A stretch of DNA of 64,000 nt from Oscillospiraceae bacterium (GTDB lineage: Bacteria > Bacillota > Clostridia > Oscillospirales > Ruminococcaceae), in NCBI GenBank assembly GCA_017472735.1, contig JAFUOD010000013.1, positions 26,772 to 90,771 on the forward strand. Reading direction: 5' to 3'. This document shows, one piece after another, positions 8,248 through 17,710 of this stretch (the first letter of the stretch is position 1; the number at the start of each line of letters is the position of its first letter). The notes below the pieces were generated by a model. The model saw only the letters and a program-made list of their open reading frames with translations. It searched no databases and was not told where the DNA came from. Position numbers and translations under genes: made by a program.

Positions 8248-8277
8248 ACCCCGTCTTAGTTAGAAATATGCTAAAAT
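8245..8277 (+). promoter_or_regulatory. Promoter/operator of the Na+/Pi transporter
   Basis: TTTACC (8245-8250), a TTA eleven bases after its first base, and TATG-C-TAAAAT with the -10 (8272-8277) again exactly 27 bp from the start of TTTACC. It is a more diverged third copy of the pattern at 4973 and 6844. Confidence 0.5.
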
Positions 8278-8312
8278 GTTAATTGTAAAATTAATCGGAT
8301 ATGGAGGTCTGT

Positions 8313-10061
8313 ATGGACATTTTTGATTTTTTGACTTTGCTTGGCGGTCTGTGTTTGTTCCTCTTCGGCATGAACATAATGGGGCAGTCGCTTGAACGAA
8401 GCGCAGGAAGTAAGCTTGAAATAATGCTTGGAAAGCTGACTACAAACAAATTTGCAGGACTGTTAACAGGACTTGGAGTGACAGCGATAATTCAAAGCTC
8501 CTCGGCAACAACAGTAATGGTAGTAGGCTTTGTAAACTCGGGACTTATGACCCTCAGACAAGCGATACACGTAATAATGGGCGCCAACATCGGTACTACA
8601 GTGACTGCATGGATACTCAGTCTTAGCGGAATTTCGGGAGACAGTATCTTTTTACAGCTTCTTAAGCCAACATCATTTACTCCGATATTGGCAGTAATAG
8701 GAATCGCACTTTATATGTTTTGCAAAACCAACAAGAAAAAGGATATTGGTACGATACTTTTGGGATTTGCCGTTTTAATGTTCGGCATGGACGCAATGAC
8801 GGGTGCAGTCTCGGGCCTTGCTGATATTCCCGCATTCCAAGAGCTTTTCTTACTGTTTAAAAACCCCATTTTAGGCGTTGTGGCGGGCACTTTGCTTACT
8901 GCTGTTATCCAGTCGAGTTCTGCATCGGTGGGTATATTGCAAGCTCTTGCATCTACCGGTCAGGTATCTTACGGAGCCGCAATACCTATCATTATGGGTC
9001 AGAACATTGGCACTTGCATTACAGCTATCCTCGCCTCGTTTGGAACAAACAAAAATGCAAAAAGAGCCGCTTTGGTTCATTTGTCGTTCAACGTGATCGG
9101 CACGATTGTGTGGCTTAGTGTTTACAGCATCGTTGACCTTGTGCTGTCTCCGGCGCTTTTTGATGAAATGGCAACATTAACAGGAATTGCAACCGCACAC
9201 TCGCTGTTTAATCTTGCGTGTACGATGCTTCTGTTGCCATTGTCAGGGCTTCTTGAAAAAATGGCATATAAGCTTGTTCCCGACGCAAAGAATCCCGAAA
9301 AAGTCTCTGAGCTTGACGACAGATTGCTGGCAACACCCGCTGTCGCTCTTGAACGCAGCCACGCATTGACACTTGAAATGGCAAAGCTGGCAAGCGAGTC
9401 TTTAAAGGACGGTATCTCTCTTTTAAAAGCTTACGATATTGAAAAAGCAAATTATATTCGTGAGATCGAGGATAAAACCGACCACTATGAGGATATAATA
9501 GGTTCTTATATTGTTAAACTAAGCAGTCACGCTTTGAATGAAAAAGAGGGTGCAACAGCATCGATGATGCTAAAAGCGATCGGTGATTTTGAAAGAATAA
9601 GCGACCACGCAGTGAATATTGCTGAATCTGCCCAGGAAATGAAGGAAAAGAACATCTCGTTCACGGCCGACGCCAAGAAGGAGTTGGATTCGCTTTGCGA
9701 TGCAACACTTGAGATAGTTTCGCTTTCATGCATTGCCTTTACCGAGGGGAATATTGACATTGCAAATTGCGTTGAACCTCTTGAGCAGGTTATCGACAAG
9801 CTTAAGGAATTCTTGCGCAGTCAACATATTGAGAGACTTCGCAGGGGCGACTGCAGTATTGAGGCAGGCTTTGTTTGGAGCGACCTTATTACAAATATGG
9901 AGCGAGTATCTGACCATTGTTCAAACATTGCAGGCGGAATAATAGACGTTGCGGACAACAACATGAACATACATGAATCCTTAAAAGCGATTCGCGGAGA
10001 AAGTGACTTTTATAAAAAGAAATACTTAGAATACTCTGAAAGATATCTTAGCTTTGCATAA
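8313..10061 (+). CDS. Na+/phosphate cotransporter family protein (Na/Pi-cotrans plus PhoU domain)
   Basis: 582 residues. The membrane half contains two inverted Na/Pi cotransporter repeats with the diagnostic QSSSATT (61-67) and QSSSASV (200-206) motifs. The cytoplasmic C-terminal 240 residues are a PhoU-like helical domain (MLKAIGDFERISDHAVNIAE, ITNMERVSDHCSNIAGGI). The ATG at 8313 is preferred over one 12 bp upstream because GGAGG (8303-8307) lies between them. Family members move phosphate with Na+, but several are poorly characterised and other anions are possible. The promoter resembles those of the KdpDE-like and Na+-pump operons. Confidence 0.9.
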   Translation: MDIFDFLTLLGGLCLFLFGMNIMGQSLERSAGSKLEIMLGKLTTNKFAGLLTGLGVTAIIQSSSATTVMVVGFVNSGLMTLRQAIHVIMGANIGTTVTAWILSLSGISGDSIFLQLLKPTSFTPILAVIGIALYMFCKTNKKKDIGTILLGFAVLMFGMDAMTGAVSGLADIPAFQELFLLFKNPILGVVAGTLLTAVIQSSSASVGILQALASTGQVSYGAAIPIIMGQNIGTCITAILASFGTNKNAKRAALVHLSFNVIGTIVWLSVYSIVDLVLSPALFDEMATLTGIATAHSLFNLACTMLLLPLSGLLEKMAYKLVPDAKNPEKVSELDDRLLATPAVALERSHALTLEMAKLASESLKDGISLLKAYDIEKANYIREIEDKTDHYEDIIGSYIVKLSSHALNEKEGATASMMLKAIGDFERISDHAVNIAESAQEMKEKNISFTADAKKELDSLCDATLEIVSLSCIAFTEGNIDIANCVEPLEQVIDKLKEFLRSQHIERLRRGDCSIEAGFVWSDLITNMERVSDHCSNIAGGIIDVADNNMNIHESLKAIRGESDFYKKKYLEYSERYLSFA

Positions 10062-10086
10062 TAGGAAATTGTTATAAGAATTCGAC

Positions 10087-10126
10087 AAAAATCAAAACCA
10101 TCGGTTTCACCGATGGTTTTGATTTT
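10087..10126. terminator. Bidirectional terminator
   Basis: Perfect 17-bp stem AAAATCAAAACCATCGG with its complement around a 5-base loop, A-run on one side and T-run on the other. It ends both the plus-strand Na+/Pi gene and the minus-strand GH43 gene. Confidence 0.92.
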
Positions 10127-10142
10127 ATTAAGAGATGTATTG

Positions 10143-13100
10143 TTATTTTACTATTACTTTTACTTTGACGGTTTTAAGGGCTTCGGCGAGCTGCTGCTCG
10201 GCAGACATGTTAAGCACCGGGAAGCCATCGTAGCTCCAGTGAATATTGCCGACAAATGCGTGTCTGCCGGGGTCTCCAAGGCCGTATTTTGCGCCTGCAC
10301 CAACATAGTTCTCACCCCAAACACGCGCGTGGTAAACAACAACTGCGTTGCCGAACTCGTCATATGTAATCGAGTTATGTCCGGGACCGAAGGGACCTTG
10401 ATATTCGCCCTCGGAAATAAGGGAACCATCTAAGGCGATCTGAGGTTCGGTTATAACGGTTGTAAGGTCAGAGGTCGTTAACAGCGGCTGAGGATATTTG
10501 TGCCAGTTGTCGGGATCTGTTAGGTCGCTGTTTAAATCAGCATATAAGAGACCGATAGCATAGTGGGTATCAACTGTTGCGGCGGCATAGGTTATGAAAA
10601 TCCTGCCCTCGTGAATCATCACATACGAGCCTTCTTCAACATACTGGTGGTCGCATATCGTGCCCTTTTGACCCACGTTATATTCCCAAGGGTAGGTGCA
10701 GGCACTTAGGCGTACAAGGTTCGAGGTCATGTTAAGAGGGTCATTTTCATCAAACTTTGCAATCCATATCGAGCTTGACGACGGTGAAACATAATAGCAC
10801 TGACCGTTGTATTTAAAGAAGGTAGTATCGAATGCACCGGGATATTTTCCGTTGCCGTCGGGGTTAACGGTGCCTGTAAGCGACCAGTTATCGGGGTTCA
10901 TAGGGTCATCATTGCCATCGCACGAGATAATCGTCATTCTCCAGCCCTGCTCGCCGTAAGTAGATAAGAACAAGATGTTATATTTGCCGCCAAAGTAGTG
11001 CATTTCGGGCGCCCAATACCACGGGTTAGCATCGCCCTCGCGGTATTCACTCCAGATGATAACTTCGTTCTCATTTCCGCCCTCGGCGTCCGAGAGTCCG
11101 CTAATTGTGTCGGCACTTCTTAAAATAACATATCTGTAAGCGTTTTGGGTGTCGCCCTGCATATAAGAAGATGTGAAGTAATACTTATCATCTTTTTCAA
11201 CGTATTGTATCTGAGGGTCGGCTCTGAATCGGGCAAACGGGGCATCATAAATCGGGTTTTCAATAGTGCCTGTAATTTCATATTCACCCTTTGCAAGCTC
11301 GAGCGAATCCACGTTCCATGTTACTGCCATGTTCTTGGTCGAACCGTCGGAATATTCAACTGTTACATATTCGGGCAGGGTTACCTCGTCACCCTCGTTA
11401 ACAGTTATATCTTCAATCTGCTTAACACCAATGCTCTGAATCGGACTGTATTTTCGCATGATCCTGTCATATTCATCCTGTGAGAGGATAAACTCGGTTG
11501 CCTCCTCGGTTTTTGCATAAACAGGCAAGCTGCCGCTGAATTCGGGCTTTGTGTATTCAGCTTCCTTGGTTTCGGTTATATTCTTAAGGTCAGAGGTATA
11601 GGAGACATATGACTTTCCGTCACCGCCCTCCCAATAAATCTCATAAAGCTTTGCAAGGTTGTTATATTTAACGGTAGGGTTAATAACAGCGATTTTTTCA
11701 TCGTTAAGTTTGATTTCCCGCTGGTTGTTAAAGAAGATAAGGTCGTTGGAATCAAACAGGATTATGCTTGGGGTATCGTTGTTGTTGCTTGCAATAACGC
11801 CATAGCTGCCGTCAGGCTTCCTGAAAATGTTGGGCGAGCCAAGCTGATAAGCAAAAGGTACACCGAATGTAGGGGTCGAAGTCTCGGGCGAGAGGACTGC
11901 TTTATCATTATTAAGCGAGGTGTAGTTAACACCGTCCTGCGATATGGCATAATACATAACATCGGTTCTTGCGTTGTCGGTATATCTGCCCGAGGGGAAC
12001 TCGGCAAACTCAGAGCCCATTCGAGGCTCGTACCCGGCAATATATGTAGCAAGGGTATAACCGCTGTTGCCGATTACGGTAATGGGGTATTCTTTTTCAA
12101 TGCTTGTGCCGTTATAAGTAAGTGTGGCTTTAAGGGTGGTTTCAGTGTCTGCGGCATTTCTTTTTATAATATGCCCCTGCGAATCTATCAGTTCGCTTCC
12201 CTGCCATGTAACGGTTACGCCGTCAACCTCGTTAACAAGCTTAATATCATCTGCTGTGCGGCTAATGCCAAGGTCGAAATTGTTTGCTGTAAAGTTCAAT
12301 CGTCCTTCATCTCCTTTTGCTACTACAATTATGTCGTAAGTTTTTTCTATCCAAACGCCTGTGCTTTCATCGGTAAACACCGCGGTAAGGGTTACTGCTT
12401 TGTCTTCATCTTCGGGGGCAATAACGCCGCTTTCCGAGAGCGCCTTTTTGTTCGAGGATTTCCAGCTTATAGCCGCACCGTTTTCGCCCTCTGAGGGAAG
12501 CGTTAGGTTTTCATATGTATATTTTGGCACTTTAATTGAAGCTATATCAAGGCGAAGCCGCTGCTTGGCAGCAAATTCGTCGTATATTTCCTTAATCTCT
12601 TTTTCATCAAGAGTTTTGTTATATATCTTAAAGTCGGTTATAACTGAGTCGCAATAAGGGTCGTCCCAGTTCGATTTTGCAATATACCCTAATATATCCT
12701 GCCCGTTGCCTGCAAAAATTGCGCTAAGGTCGTGCTTGTTTTCGGTGTAACCCAAATGGTCGCCGTTAACGTAAACATCAAAATATTCGCCGTCGTAAGT
12801 AACGGTTACAACGCTCATTTCGTCTTCGCTAAGCTTTCGGGTTTTGCCTAAAGTGTTTTCGTTGTTATTATTGCTTTGGGTTTTAATTGTTGTTTCAAAA
12901 TAACCGCCGTAAGGTCCTGCAGGGTTGATTCGCAAATAATCTGTCTGATATCCCGTGCCTAACGACCACAAAAACTGATGTTGGTTGGTTCTGGGGGTAA
13001 AAGTCATTTCAACGGTGAAGCCTTTTTTATAATTAATCTTTTTTGAAACGCTTAACGGGATCTCAATATAAGATCCGTCGGTACCCGGCAGTTTTAAAAT

Positions 13101-13379
13101 ATCGTCATCGCCGTTTTGGGTAAAGTCATCATCAGAAATATTGTGCATAATTCCGTGGTTGCCATAGCCCGACATATCGAACAGCATATAGCTATAGTGC
13201 GACATATCATAATGCAAAACGGTTTTGAAATCGATGGGAAATCTCGGCACACCAAAATCATGCGGATTTATAGCCTCGCTCACATAGCTCTCACTTTTGT
13301 TATTATCTTTATTTGCATTACACCCAACAGTAAAAATCAACGTAATGCATATTAAGACGAACAAAGCCAGCCTTTTCAA
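10143..13379 (-). CDS. Modular surface lipoprotein: LamG, Ig-like domains, a degenerate propeller and a GH43 catalytic domain
   Basis: 1078 residues. A lipoprotein signal ends at Cys20 (IFTVGC). Visible modules are a LamG/concanavalin-like domain (about 55-265), two bacterial Ig-like segments (about 280-435), a first five-bladed-propeller-like region (about 440-625), a Big_4-type Ig domain (about 650-708) and a C-terminal GH43 propeller (710-1065). Predicted catalytic residues in the last domain are base Asp721 (RADPQ), Asp851 (GAFDTTFF) and general acid Glu915/916 (YVEEGSYV). The start is TTG at 13379, with GGAGG 7 bp upstream. GH43 enzymes are arabinofuranosidases, xylosidases or arabinanases; specificity is not decidable by eye. 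The protein is a single transcription unit. Confidence 0.85.
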   Translation of the reverse strand: MKRLALFVLICITLIFTVGCNANKDNNKSESYVSEAINPHDFGVPRFPIDFKTVLHYDMSHYSYMLFDMSGYGNHGIMHNISDDDFTQNGDDDILKLPGTDGSYIEIPLSVSKKINYKKGFTVEMTFTPRTNQHQFLWSLGTGYQTDYLRINPAGPYGGYFETTIKTQSNNNNENTLGKTRKLSEDEMSVVTVTYDGEYFDVYVNGDHLGYTENKHDLSAIFAGNGQDILGYIAKSNWDDPYCDSVITDFKIYNKTLDEKEIKEIYDEFAAKQRLRLDIASIKVPKYTYENLTLPSEGENGAAISWKSSNKKALSESGVIAPEDEDKAVTLTAVFTDESTGVWIEKTYDIIVVAKGDEGRLNFTANNFDLGISRTADDIKLVNEVDGVTVTWQGSELIDSQGHIIKRNAADTETTLKATLTYNGTSIEKEYPITVIGNSGYTLATYIAGYEPRMGSEFAEFPSGRYTDNARTDVMYYAISQDGVNYTSLNNDKAVLSPETSTPTFGVPFAYQLGSPNIFRKPDGSYGVIASNNNDTPSIILFDSNDLIFFNNQREIKLNDEKIAVINPTVKYNNLAKLYEIYWEGGDGKSYVSYTSDLKNITETKEAEYTKPEFSGSLPVYAKTEEATEFILSQDEYDRIMRKYSPIQSIGVKQIEDITVNEGDEVTLPEYVTVEYSDGSTKNMAVTWNVDSLELAKGEYEITGTIENPIYDAPFARFRADPQIQYVEKDDKYYFTSSYMQGDTQNAYRYVILRSADTISGLSDAEGGNENEVIIWSEYREGDANPWYWAPEMHYFGGKYNILFLSTYGEQGWRMTIISCDGNDDPMNPDNWSLTGTVNPDGNGKYPGAFDTTFFKYNGQCYYVSPSSSSIWIAKFDENDPLNMTSNLVRLSACTYPWEYNVGQKGTICDHQYVEEGSYVMIHEGRIFITYAAATVDTHYAIGLLYADLNSDLTDPDNWHKYPQPLLTTSDLTTVITEPQIALDGSLISEGEYQGPFGPGHNSITYDEFGNAVVVYHARVWGENYVGAGAKYGLGDPGRHAFVGNIHWSYDGFPVLNMSAEQQLAEALKTVKVKVIVK

Positions 13380-13418
13380 CGCAAATCCTCCCCCAAAAAC
13401 ATTTTACTATTTTAAATA

Positions 13419-13470
13419 ATGGTATCACATAAAAGCCCTTATTGCAACGAAAAACAAACAATATGTTTGT
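13419..13470 (-). promoter_or_regulatory. Promoter and inverted repeat upstream of the GH43 lipoprotein
   Basis: Minus strand TTGCAA (13447-13442), 17-bp spacer, TACCAT (13424-13419). Just upstream lies the inverted repeat ACAAACA-ATA-TGTTTGT (13454-13470), a likely regulator site. Confidence 0.55.
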
Positions 13471-13522
13471 AATAATCAAGCAATGGTTAGAATTTATCAA
13501 CCTGCTTTGCGGCAAAGCAAAA

Positions 13523-13550
13523 GCCCCTTATGCAAATTTGCTAAAGGGGC
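13523..13550 (-). terminator. Terminator of the ABC-importer operon
   Basis: GCCCCTT / AAGGGGC stem enclosing a smaller GCAAATTTGC palindrome, followed on the minus strand by TTTTGCTTT. It lies downstream of the gene ending at 13619. Confidence 0.7.
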
Positions 13551-13618
13551 ATTTCTAATAAGATTCGAGTTGAATTTTTTATCGTTACACCTCGGAATTT
13601 TAAGAACGGCAGATATTT

Positions 13619-13999
13619 CTATTCCACCACCGTCACCTTATCCCCATCATTAAACGGACGGTCAGAGGTGATGATGACCTTTTCGCCGTTGCGGAGGTCG
13701 CCTTCTATGACAAGAAGGTATGTATCATCATACTCTTGTGTTGTAACCTCACGCATTTCGGCTGAGGATATCTCGGCGGAGAAGCCTTGAATATAGGTCA
13801 CCACATAGATATATTCGCCGTCAACAAGGCTTTCTTTTGGGATTATCGGCGCTGTGTTGCCGTCGGCGGTGAACATTGAATAGACAGAATGTGTCGTCAC
13901 CTGCGGCTTTGCTTCATAAAAAAGCGTTTCACCGAAGAAGGTGAAGAATAGTATCACGGCGCAAAATAGCGCCATTAGAATTGTAACGAGTTTTTTCAT
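13619..13999 (-). CDS. Small membrane-anchored protein at the end of the ABC-importer operon
   Basis: 126 residues. An N-terminal membrane helix (residues 1-24, LVTILMALFCAVILFFTFFGE) is followed by an extracellular domain rich in short beta strands, ending GDLRNGEKVIITSDRPFNDGDKVTVVE. That C-terminal stretch resembles the last strands of HlyD-type adaptor proteins, but the coiled-coil and lipoyl parts are absent, so I do not assign a function. The ATG at 13999 has AAGGAG 7 bp upstream. It is separated from the upstream permease by a 197-bp GC-rich repeat-bearing gap, and ends at the operon terminator. It may be an accessory of the transporter. Confidence 0.7.
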   Translation of the reverse strand: MKKLVTILMALFCAVILFFTFFGETLFYEAKPQVTTHSVYSMFTADGNTAPIIPKESLVDGEYIYVVTYIQGFSAEISSAEMREVTTQEYDDTYLLVIEGDLRNGEKVIITSDRPFNDGDKVTVVE

Positions 14000-14144
14000 A
14001 TTTGTCTCCTTGGTAAAGGATTGAGCGAGCCGTGGAAGCGCGCCTGTGCCGAAGGCGCAGAGTGCGGTTTCGTGGCGAGCAGTGGTTGAACGCCACCTGT
14101 GGGGCGCAGGGTGTCCGTTCAAGCAGGTTGGCGCAGTCAGATGG

Positions 14145-14187
14145 CTCGGCACCTGCGGCGCTGCCGCGCTTTTCGCAGACGCCTCGC
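14145..14187. repeat. GC-rich dispersed repeat, copy 1
   Basis: 43 bp with 39 matches to 62929-62971; all four differences are G/C swaps. It lies in a GC-rich, hairpin-prone gap (about 14030-14196) inside the ABC operon. The same gap also contains GCGCCTGTGCCGAAGGCGC (starting near 14040). Confidence 0.75.
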
Positions 14188-14196
14188 CTAAGTTCC

Positions 14197-14973
14197 TTAA
14201 AACTTATAACTCTCCATTGACTCCTCTAAGGTCTCACGGAACATTACAAACAGCATAATTATCGGGAACATATATACTGCTCCGCCGGCGTAGGATACGT
14301 CACTTGGGATTTCAGACAGCATAACGCTAAGCGGCATTATCTCGTCGTTTTCCATCGAGAATATCAGCGCTTGCTCAACCATGTTCCAGCTCTCACAGAA
14401 GATTAAGATTGCAAGCGAAACGATTGCCGGTTTTATCTGAGGGATAACTGCATAGCGGAATGTTTTGAAAACAGAGGATGTTTCAAGGCTTGTGCAATCA
14501 ATCAGCTCGTTGGGTATGTTCTTAATAAACTGTCTGAACAAGAATACTGCAAACGGCGAGAACATCATGGGGATAGTGAGTGCCATAGGCGTATTGAGCA
14601 TATTGAAGTCCCTTAACTGAATGTAGTTAGGAAGTAACGTAGCCTGAAACGGAAGCATCATTACAACTATATAGATAAAAAAGATAGTATCTTTACCCTT
14701 GAAAGGTATTTTTGCAAACACAAAGCCAAGTGGCAGGGATATTGTTATGCTCACGACTGTTATGAGTGTAGCATAGATAACCGAGTTCCAGAAGAAGTCG
14801 AGGTATGTGAAGTTTGTTACAAACAGTTCCCAATAGCCTTTGAGGGTGAAGCTCGACTCACCATATTTCAGCGAATTCACCGCTGTCATAATTACGGGAA
14901 GTGCAAAGATGATTGCAAGAAGCGCAAGGACAACAAGCCTTACTGTTTTTGAAATTTGAGATGTCTTCTTCAT
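14197..14973 (-). CDS. ABC carbohydrate transporter permease (MalG type)
   Basis: 258 residues with six membrane segments. The cytoplasmic coupling loop is ELIDCTSLETSSVFKTFRYAVIPQIKP, a degenerate version of the usual EAAxxDGA motif with the central Gly missing. The ATG at 14973 is preferred over an upstream TTG because GAGGTG is 5 bp away; it begins 8 bp after the stop of the partner permease. With that partner it forms the membrane channel of a CUT1-type sugar importer. No ATPase gene is nearby, as is common in Firmicutes that share a single MsmK-like ATPase. Confidence 0.92.
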   Translation of the reverse strand: MKKTSQISKTVRLVVLALLAIIFALPVIMTAVNSLKYGESSFTLKGYWELFVTNFTYLDFFWNSVIYATLITVVSITISLPLGFVFAKIPFKGKDTIFFIYIVVMMLPFQATLLPNYIQLRDFNMLNTPMALTIPMMFSPFAVFLFRQFIKNIPNELIDCTSLETSSVFKTFRYAVIPQIKPAIVSLAILIFCESWNMVEQALIFSMENDEIMPLSVMLSEIPSDVSYAGGAVYMFPIIMLFVMFRETLEESMESYKF

Positions 14974-14981
14974 ATTGCACC

Positions 14982-15821
14982 TCAATTCGTATAGTCACTC
15001 ATTTTGTTCTCTAACTTATAAAGAGCAAATATGACAACAGCCAAGACTAATGTGAAGATAACCACAGCGCAGCTCAGGTTTTGATAATTGAGTTTATAGA
15101 AGTGGTTATTCATATAGTTCTGCACCATATACGCCACGTCGGGCGGATAGTTGGTGTTATAGTAAAGGTGGCTTTCTTTGAATATTTTAAGAGAGTTTAC
15201 AAAGCTTAAAACAATTACAAAGAAGAGCGAGGGCGAGATCATCGGCAGGGTTATTTTAAGGTGCAATTTAATGCCATGAGCCCCGTCAACGGCAGCGGCT
15301 TCATAAACCTCGGGGCTTACCTTTATCAGTGCCGAGGTTATTAAGATAACATTTATACCGATGTTCTTCCATACAAACAAAAGGTATAGCGGCAGAATAT
15401 CTAAGAAGTCGGAAAGGCCTTGAATCTCGTAAAGGGCGTAATATGTATCTGTATTAAAAATCATCTGCCAGATGAAGATGATACTTGCCGTCGGCAGGAC
15501 ATAGGGCATAACGAAAGCACTTTTTATAAACGACCATTTGCTTGAAAGCTTGACTAAACCTAAAGACAGTATAAGCGCCAGCAAAACCACAAGCGTTACC
15601 GAAATAAGAGAGAAGATGACAGTATTCTTAAGTGCCATTAAAAAGAACTCGTTGGTTAAAACTGCTTTATAGTTTTCAAAACCTACAAACTTCTTGGTAA
15701 AGGTGTTTTCGATAAACGAATAGCCGATGGACTTAAAGAACGGCCAGATATAGAACACCAAAAAGCCCACCAGTGCCGGAAGGCTTAACAAAAGAATTTT
15801 GCGTTTAAGGGTTTTGTGCAT
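14982..15821 (-). CDS. ABC carbohydrate transporter permease (MalF type)
   Basis: 279 residues with six membrane helices. A canonical coupling loop VYEAAAVDGAHGIKLHLKIT is followed by LPMISP, matching the CUT1 EAA motif. The ATG at 15821 has GGAG 7 bp upstream; a longer reading frame upstream lacks a site. It is preceded by two solute-binding-like lipoprotein genes and followed by the MalG-type partner, forming one minus-strand operon. Likely cargo is xylo- or arabino-oligosaccharides, from context only. Confidence 0.93.
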   Translation of the reverse strand: MHKTLKRKILLLSLPALVGFLVFYIWPFFKSIGYSFIENTFTKKFVGFENYKAVLTNEFFLMALKNTVIFSLISVTLVVLLALILSLGLVKLSSKWSFIKSAFVMPYVLPTASIIFIWQMIFNTDTYYALYEIQGLSDFLDILPLYLLFVWKNIGINVILITSALIKVSPEVYEAAAVDGAHGIKLHLKITLPMISPSLFFVIVLSFVNSLKIFKESHLYYNTNYPPDVAYMVQNYMNNHFYKLNYQNLSCAVVIFTLVLAVVIFALYKLENKMSDYTN

Positions 15822-15898
15822 GGCGGGCTCCTTTCGTGTTCTATGTGCCAAAAGCGAGACAAGATACACTTGCTCGACTTGCTCGCTCTTGATGGCTG

Positions 15899-17710
15899 TT
15901 AGCCTTCCAATCTCATCTTAAAGCTTCGCGCCGCCTCTTTAGCGAGGTCTTTCAGCGCTTTGTCGCTTCCGTCGGTGTCAAGTGAAGCGTGATATGCATT
16001 ATACAGTGTCTGGAGCACACCGTCAGCTTGGAATTTCCACATAAAATAGATGTTGTCTGTCGATTCGAGCTCGATAAACGGCGAATAAATGGGACTTGTC
16101 TCCTCCCCTGCTATGGTAAGCTTTATATCACCGTTCATCGCATCAAAGAAGTATTCCAGAAAATCGGCGGCAATCTCCTGCTTTTTGCTTGCGGGGTTCA
16201 TAATGAGATAGTCCGTCTGAATCGTGCTGTACGGAAAATCGTAGAATTCTTCCTCAGAGCCGTTAGGGTTTTCATAGTGATATTTTAAGACTTTGTATAG
16301 CTCGTCGCCGCTTTCATCAAGGTACTCGCCTGTTTCCGAGTTAATATTCTTGATGCAGTACTGCTCAATAGCGCTGAAGCCGATGGGGTTCTCATGTTTG
16401 TTTTCTGTATAGAATATCCCGTACGGTATTCCGAAGTATTCTTCACCTGTTTTAGAAGCAAAATCTACAAAAACATCACTTGAAATCTTTTCGCCGAGGC
16501 TTTCAAAATCGGCAAGGTTGACGTATGTATGAGTGTTTATACAGTTATCAGCGCCAACAGAAATTGAGCTGAAAATGTCAATATCATCGTCTTCTGCCAT
16601 CAGCTTGATTTTAAGATTTTCTCTATCTTCATCCTCAAAAATCATAGTTCTTATGATGACATTGTTCTCTTGCTCATAGCTTCTGATAATTTTTGCGAGG
16701 TCAACATTGTGCATTGACGAAGCGCTGTAATATGCAATGGTTATATGCTCGGGAGGGTTTTGATAATCAAAATATCTGTATTCCGTGTCTTTATCGTTGA
16801 AGAACGAAACAATATTTTCATAAATCGAGACTGAGCCGCCTTGATTCCACTCGGAAACTTTGGCATTTAAGAGGGATGAATTTTCATCATCCTCTATTGA
16901 ATATTCGCAAAGGCATAAAGGTTGGAACTGTGTACTCATAAGCAAAACAATGGTATCTGCTTTGGGATTATAGCAAGCATCATAGCAATAAGAAGCGGGA
17001 TCATATGCTATTTTTCGCACCTTCTCAAACTTATTGCTTTTTGCATTGTATGTATACAAGAAATTGTCGGGCGCACCCGTATCGTCAATAAACACAGCTA
17101 ACACAGTATCATCTTTGTATGGGCAAAGCTTGACAAAACCGGTTTTAATTTCTTCGGCAACTTCAAGCTGTTTGCTGATTTTGTTGACGGTTGCGATTTG
17201 ATATACAGCTTTGCTTTCCTCTGTCTGATATCTATATCTTATAAACACAAAATAGTTATCGGTAGCAACAAAGCTTTTAATGTTCCAGTCCTTGATGTCT
17301 TCGCTCGAGAAGCTGTCTGTAAGCTCGCCCGAAAGAGAATATGATGAAATCTCGCCACGCTCGGAACTGTAAAGATACAGAATGTCGGAATGGATAGCAA
17401 TACTGTCGTAATCAGCTTCAAAGAGAAGTTTTGACTCGCCAGATTCGGTGTTAAGCGAGTATACTCCGCCATCGGTTAAAAGATAGAGCGTCTTTTCAAA
17501 CTGAACGTGCTCTATAACTGTGCTTTCAAATGGCAGCGTGATGCCCGATGCGACAGTATAGCCGTCGTATTTGACATCGCGCTTTAGCGAAGCTGCTTGC
17601 GAGGGCGTTTTGTTAGAATTCCCGTTATCATCGTTCGGGGATACAGCACCACAAGAGACAAATGACAATAATAGTGCGAATGATAAAATTATTGAAATAA
17701 GTGTTTTCAT
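15899..17710 (-). CDS. Lipoprotein: beta-propeller-like region fused to a short solute-binding domain
   Basis: 603 residues. Lipobox with Cys20 (LLSFVSC). Residues about 65-310 are a run of repeated beta-strand segments (LYLLTDGGVYSLN, ILYLYSSERGEISSYSL and so on) typical of a six- or seven-bladed propeller. From about 315 (HITIAYYSASSMHNVDLAKIIRSYEQENN) the sequence resembles a family-1 extracellular sugar-binding protein, but this part is only about 285 residues against the usual 380 or so. The middle where the YNKDLF and TWDEL motifs normally fall looks deleted. It is adjacent to two permeases. It may act as the binding protein or as a paralogous accessory to the 687-residue protein at 17985-20048. 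Confidence 0.75.
   Translation of the reverse strand: MKTLISIILSFALLLSFVSCGAVSPNDDNGNSNKTPSQAASLKRDVKYDGYTVASGITLPFESTVIEHVQFEKTLYLLTDGGVYSLNTESGESKLLFEADYDSIAIHSDILYLYSSERGEISSYSLSGELTDSFSSEDIKDWNIKSFVATDNYFVFIRYRYQTEESKAVYQIATVNKISKQLEVAEEIKTGFVKLCPYKDDTVLAVFIDDTGAPDNFLYTYNAKSNKFEKVRKIAYDPASYCYDACYNPKADTIVLLMSTQFQPLCLCEYSIEDDENSSLLNAKVSEWNQGGSVSIYENIVSFFNDKDTEYRYFDYQNPPEHITIAYYSASSMHNVDLAKIIRSYEQENNVIIRTMIFEDEDRENLKIKLMAEDDDIDIFSSISVGADNCINTHTYVNLADFESLGEKISSDVFVDFASKTGEEYFGIPYGIFYTENKHENPIGFSAIEQYCIKNINSETGEYLDESGDELYKVLKYHYENPNGSEEEFYDFPYSTIQTDYLIMNPASKKQEIAADFLEYFFDAMNGDIKLTIAGEETSPIYSPFIELESTDNIYFMWKFQADGVLQTLYNAYHASLDTDGSDKALKDLAKEAARSFKMRLEG

Noticed and set aside
14032-14258. Overlapping plus-strand reading frames in the GC-rich gap of the ABC operon
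   Set aside because: They are artefacts of the GC-rich repeat and overlap the permease gene antisense; the same frame appears over the repeat copy at 62929.
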